A DNA stretch of 64,000 nt. It comes from Dryas octopetala (lineage: Eukaryota > Streptophyta > Magnoliopsida > Rosales > Rosaceae). The notes below the pieces were generated by a model. That model worked only from the letters and a program-made list of their open reading frames with translations, was not told the origin of the DNA and made no database searches. The translations under genes and the position numbers were made by a program. Below, in pieces: positions 61,186 through 64,000 of this stretch. The stretch lies in assembly GCA_963921425.1 (NCBI GenBank), contig OY992838.1:9982001-10046000 (forward strand), in the 5' to 3' direction. The number at the start of each line of letters is the position of its first letter. Position 1 is the first letter of the stretch.

Positions 61186-61345
61186 CTGCACGTAGTGGGT
61201 AAATTGTAACACTCAATTCTTATCCTGTTCAAATATTAGCAACACCATGACCATGTAATGTGCACATATAATTGCACTATTTTTCTAGTTAGGCGAAAAA
61301 GAAAAACTAAACACCTAAGCATCATCACATCACGTAGAGACAACG
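61186..61345 (+). repeat. Diverged direct copy of 55836-55985
   Basis: Same order of short conserved blocks as the segment downstream of EXORDIUM copy A, in the same orientation. Downstream (to 61699) the relation to 57575-57605 resumes, just before the LINE insertion. No coding remnant of an EXORDIUM gene is seen beside it. Confidence 0.6.
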
Positions 61346-61802
61346 ATCCAACACAAGTGAAGGATATGACTACCCAACTCTGCAGATTATAGCAACCACA
61401 ACCCAACTTAGGGATGCAACTGATCGAGTTGGCCTCTTGAGAGATTCGACGACATAAGATCTCTTGGAAGCAACATATAAGTTGAAAAATATCAGCAATT
61501 AAGGACTCAACCTGCCAAAAACAATGTCAATCACATCTTAATTCATTTTCGTTGTCCTATGATCCTCACACAATGCAAAGCATGCCTCAACCATGATCAT
61601 TGCACTATTACAAATTAAAGTTAGAATGTCAAAGCAGATTTTCTATCTTTTTCCTTCACTACTAATCAAAGGTTGGCACTGGCAGCTACCATTTGGTAAT
61701 TTTTTTTTTTTTTTTGACCACTGTGAAACTTTCCATTAAAGCCAAAAGGCAAAGAACATCCGATACAAACAACAAAAGCAACAGGAAAAATAAAGGCCAA
61801 AG

Positions 61803-62557
61803 TAGGGGTGGGCATTTACTACCGAAATACCGAAACCGAACCCGTACCATACCGTACCGTGTCAATGTTATATCAAAAAATAATACCGATTATATACCGT
61901 ACCGATACCATACCGTACCGAGTCTAAATCGGTATGGTATAGGTATGAAACTTTCAATACCGTGAAATACCGTACCGTACCGATATATTTTTAATTTAAT
62001 TATTTAATATATATTTTATTATTATGCTTTCTATACTTGGGTCTGAGTTGCTCTTGTGTTTTACAGTTTTACTCTTCCTTTTGTCATTGTTGTAGTTTCT
62101 TTGGCATTGATATATATATATATATATGTATATATAGAATGGTGTGTGATTTATGATCAGTTGCTTTCTTTTCTAATTCTATGTTTACACTGGTTGATGA
62201 TGAATTGGGTTAGAATTATATATGTGCTTAATTAGTCGTTTGATGGTTAATTAAGGATCAATACCATCGGTCATAGTTCACAACAGAAATGAAAGGAACG
62301 TACAAGTTGGGTTTTGTTTTATCTTTTGGTTGGGAAAAAATATTTCTTTTTGGTTGTTAAATATTGTTTTTTGACAAAAAAAAAAAAGTTTAAAATGTTG
62401 GTATATACCGAAACCATACCGAACCATACCGAATTCATAGAACACTGGTATGATATGGTACCAGTTTTAAAAATGTCCATACCGTACCGAATAAAAATTT
62501 CGGTATGGTATCGGTATGGGGCTCATACCGTACCATACCGTACCGTGCCCACCCCTA
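61803..62557. mobile_element. Non-autonomous hAT element with TACCG-rich ends
   Basis: 755 bp, with terminal inverted repeats TAGGGGTGGGCA and TGCCCACCCCTA and a perfect 8-bp target duplication, GGCCAAAG, at 61795-61802 and 62558-62565. Both subterminal regions, about 180 bp on the left and 160 bp on the right, are packed with ATACCGTACCG-type repeats in both orientations. hAT transposases are known to bind short repeated subterminal motifs. No transposase is encoded. It was inserted in the 3' region of the LINE, next to the foldback element. Confidence 0.88.
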
Positions 62558-62569
62558 GGCCAAAGTACA

Positions 62570-63058
62570 TTTTGGTCCCTGTACTTTAACGAAATTCTTA
62601 CTTTGGTTCCTGTTTTTATAATTTTGACAATTTCAATATCGTACTTTCATTATATTTGCAATTAGGTCCACACTGTTAACTCAATTTATTTTTTAGACTA
62701 AAATATGACATGACAACGGACATGAATAAATATTTTAGACATTTCATGATTAGTACGGTCTAAATAAACAGTTTAAATGGTTAAATAAAATATAATTAAG
62801 AAAAAAAAAAAACTTAAACAATAAAAGAAAACACGTGTCCAAATGTGATTGGGCAACGTCACTCAATTAAATGAGTTTTACTTATAGGTTAATTAAAATG
62901 TCCAAAATATCTCTACTAGGTCATATTTCTACCAACAATTTAAACCTAATTAATGATTTGAAACCAATTACAAACGTAATGAAAGTACAAGACTAAAATT
63001 TCCAAAATTGAAAGAACGGGACCAAAGTGAAAACTTCGTTAAAGTACATGGACCAAAA
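62570..63058. mobile_element. Foldback (MITE-like) element in the LINE 3' region
   Basis: Ends TTTTGGTCCCTGTACTTTAA and, inverted, TTTTGGTCCATGTACTTTAA. The arms remain related for about 100 bp (CGAA, ACTTTGG, TCGTACTTTCATTA and so on). About 490 bp, non-coding. No clear target duplication was found, so superfamily is not assigned. It separates the LINE RNase H end from the LINE tail. Confidence 0.6.
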
Positions 63059-63107
63059 ATAATGAAACATAAAAAGTAAATTGCAGGAACACCAAAACCA
63101 CTACAAA

Positions 63108-63623
63108 TCAATATGTAGGTAAGCCATCTGCTATCAACACACCCAGCAAGGAGAATGAGAGATTTAAAACCCAATCCACAGGACACTTTCCCCCATGAGC
63201 TAGCATTGCTAACTCATGAGCAGCCATATTAGCCTTTCTTGAAATCCAAGAGACTGAGTGAGTAGAGTGATTTAGAGTCTTAATGATAGACTGGGAATCA
63301 GACTCTACTACTAAATTAGAAAAACCATATCTCTGAGCACACAGCAGACCTTCCTTGATAGCTAAAGCCTCCACCATTTCAGCAGACTCTGCAACACAAG
63401 AACAAACACTGCCTCTCACGACTTCACAAGCATGATTCCTTACAATAACACCTATCCCAGCAACATGAGAATCTTTAAGCCAAGAACCATCAATATTGAT
63501 TTTTACCTCAGGAGCTAAAGGAGAAGACCAATGCTCAGAAATAGAAATAATCTGGGAAGCCTCAGAGCCATGTTTTGGAGACTTCTGGGATAAGCATAAA
63601 TTCACAAAAAGCCCTTTGAGCAT
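63108..63623 (-). pseudogene. LINE ORF2 C-terminal RNase H domain
   Basis: A plant LINE-type RNase H (RVT_3). The catalytic acidic residues appear in KINIDGSW, MVEALAIKEG and VVESDSQSII, and the C-terminal SRKANMAAHELA motif is present. The sequence relation to zf-RVT continues upstream of 63623, but in a different frame from the neighbouring zf-RVT block, so a frameshift lies between them at about 63700-63725 (the expected LWHIWKARCKAIF stretch is in the RNase H frame). The element is therefore inactive in this copy. Confidence 0.75.
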
Positions 63624-63670
63624 TAAAGCTCACAACCAAAGGATCTGGAACTGTTTTCTGAAAAATGGCC

Positions 63671-64000
63671 TTACACCGGGCTTTCCAAATGTGCCAAAGA
63701 ATAAAGCAAATCCAAGACATCAGAAAAGCTGAATCCTTTCTCCATTAATGCAGGACCTATGGCTCTTTTATCAACTTGATATCCCAAGAAATGAAACCAA
63801 ATAGGTTCTACCCATGCACACAAAAGAAATATATGCTCCACTGATTCAGGATAGTTATGACAATTTAGGCACATAGGGGAAGCACTAATTTTCTTCTTAT
63901 GAAAATTACCTTTTGAAGCCAAAGCATTATGTAATAGCCTCCAAATAAAGTGTTGTATCTTTGGAAGAGCTTTAAATCTCCAAACTTCCTTCCAAAGCAA
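63671..64000 (-). pseudogene. LINE ORF2 zf-RVT domain, cut by the window edge
   Basis: WKEVWRFKALPKIQHFIWRL and LLHNALASKGN are typical of the plant zf-RVT region. Zinc ligands are CLNCHN and HIFLLC (C-X2-C ... H-X4-C). The frame ends after LDLLYSLAHLESPV because of the frameshift into the RNase H frame. Reverse transcriptase and endonuclease would lie beyond position 64000. Confidence 0.8.

Larger units (their letters stand above)
61700..64000 (-). mobile_element. LINE (L1-type plant non-LTR retrotransposon), 3' part
   Basis: Read on the minus strand, the window edge cuts into ORF2. A zinc-binding RT-associated domain (zf-RVT) is followed by a C-terminal RNase H, then a 3' untranslated region, and it ends with a 16-base A tail (T run at 61700-61715). 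RNase H at the ORF2 C-terminus is typical of many plant L1 elements. The 3' region has been interrupted by a foldback element (62570-63058) and a hAT element (61803-62557). The 5' part and target duplication are outside the window. The element sits in the diverged duplicate of the sequence near 57600. Confidence 0.8.

Overview
The window is nuclear DNA of a flowering plant, most likely a dicot. It is AT-rich, with intronless EXORDIUM/PHI-1 (phosphate-induced protein 1 family) genes and nested plant transposons: Ty3/gypsy Tat, Ty1/copia, a plant LINE with a C-terminal RNase H, hAT and Mutator-type MITEs. Nothing bacterial, organellar or viral in the strict sense is visible. I cannot name the species from sequence alone.

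Layout. Positions 1-7.8 kb hold no host gene I can support. They contain small DNA transposons: a Mutator-type MITE at 607-976 with a perfect 10-bp target duplication, a foldback element at 4706-5351, and a hAT-like element at 5631-6966. A PHI-1/EXORDIUM gene lies at 7831-8769 (minus). A copia element (9089-13706, identical 166-bp LTRs, broken coding region) sits about 320 bp upstream of its start codon. After an unremarkable spacer comes the dominant feature, a 32.8-kb insertion of a giant Tat-lineage Ty3/gypsy element (16427-49198). It is arranged LTR-internal-LTR-internal-LTR with an exact 14,872-bp period, and one 5-bp target duplication (GACAT) flanks the whole array. AT-rich DNA with decayed foldback repeats follows. 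Then come two nearly identical EXORDIUM genes in tail-to-tail inverted orientation (54435-55439 plus, 58918-59922 minus). The right end is the 3' part of a LINE (61700-64000, minus strand) carrying a hAT element and a foldback element in its 3' region.

How the parts work together. The three EXORDIUM genes form a small family cluster. Without the two LTR insertions they would lie within roughly 15 kb. Each encodes a secreted wall/apoplast protein. The Tat element reads on the minus strand: PBS, then one long gag-protease-RT-RNaseH-integrase frame. On the opposite strand it carries a 952-codon gene with a plant mobile domain (PMD), convergent with gag-pol. The LTR has a TATA box for each direction. 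Its plus strand holds a chain of pyrimidine-tract/AG sites, including one that is both acceptor and donor, ending in a TTTCAG three bases before the PMD start codon. This suggests that the PMD gene is transcribed from the LTR as an antisense gene with a spliced leader. Three structured repeat families inside the element (a 7-unit hairpin array, a CTACGT...ACGTAG module, and a triplicated stem-loop with compensatory changes) are the least explained sequences in the window.

Limits. Everything comes from reading the sequence and its translations; no search, alignment program or folding program was run. The tandem Tat array is so uniform that an assembly error must be excluded before biological conclusions are drawn.
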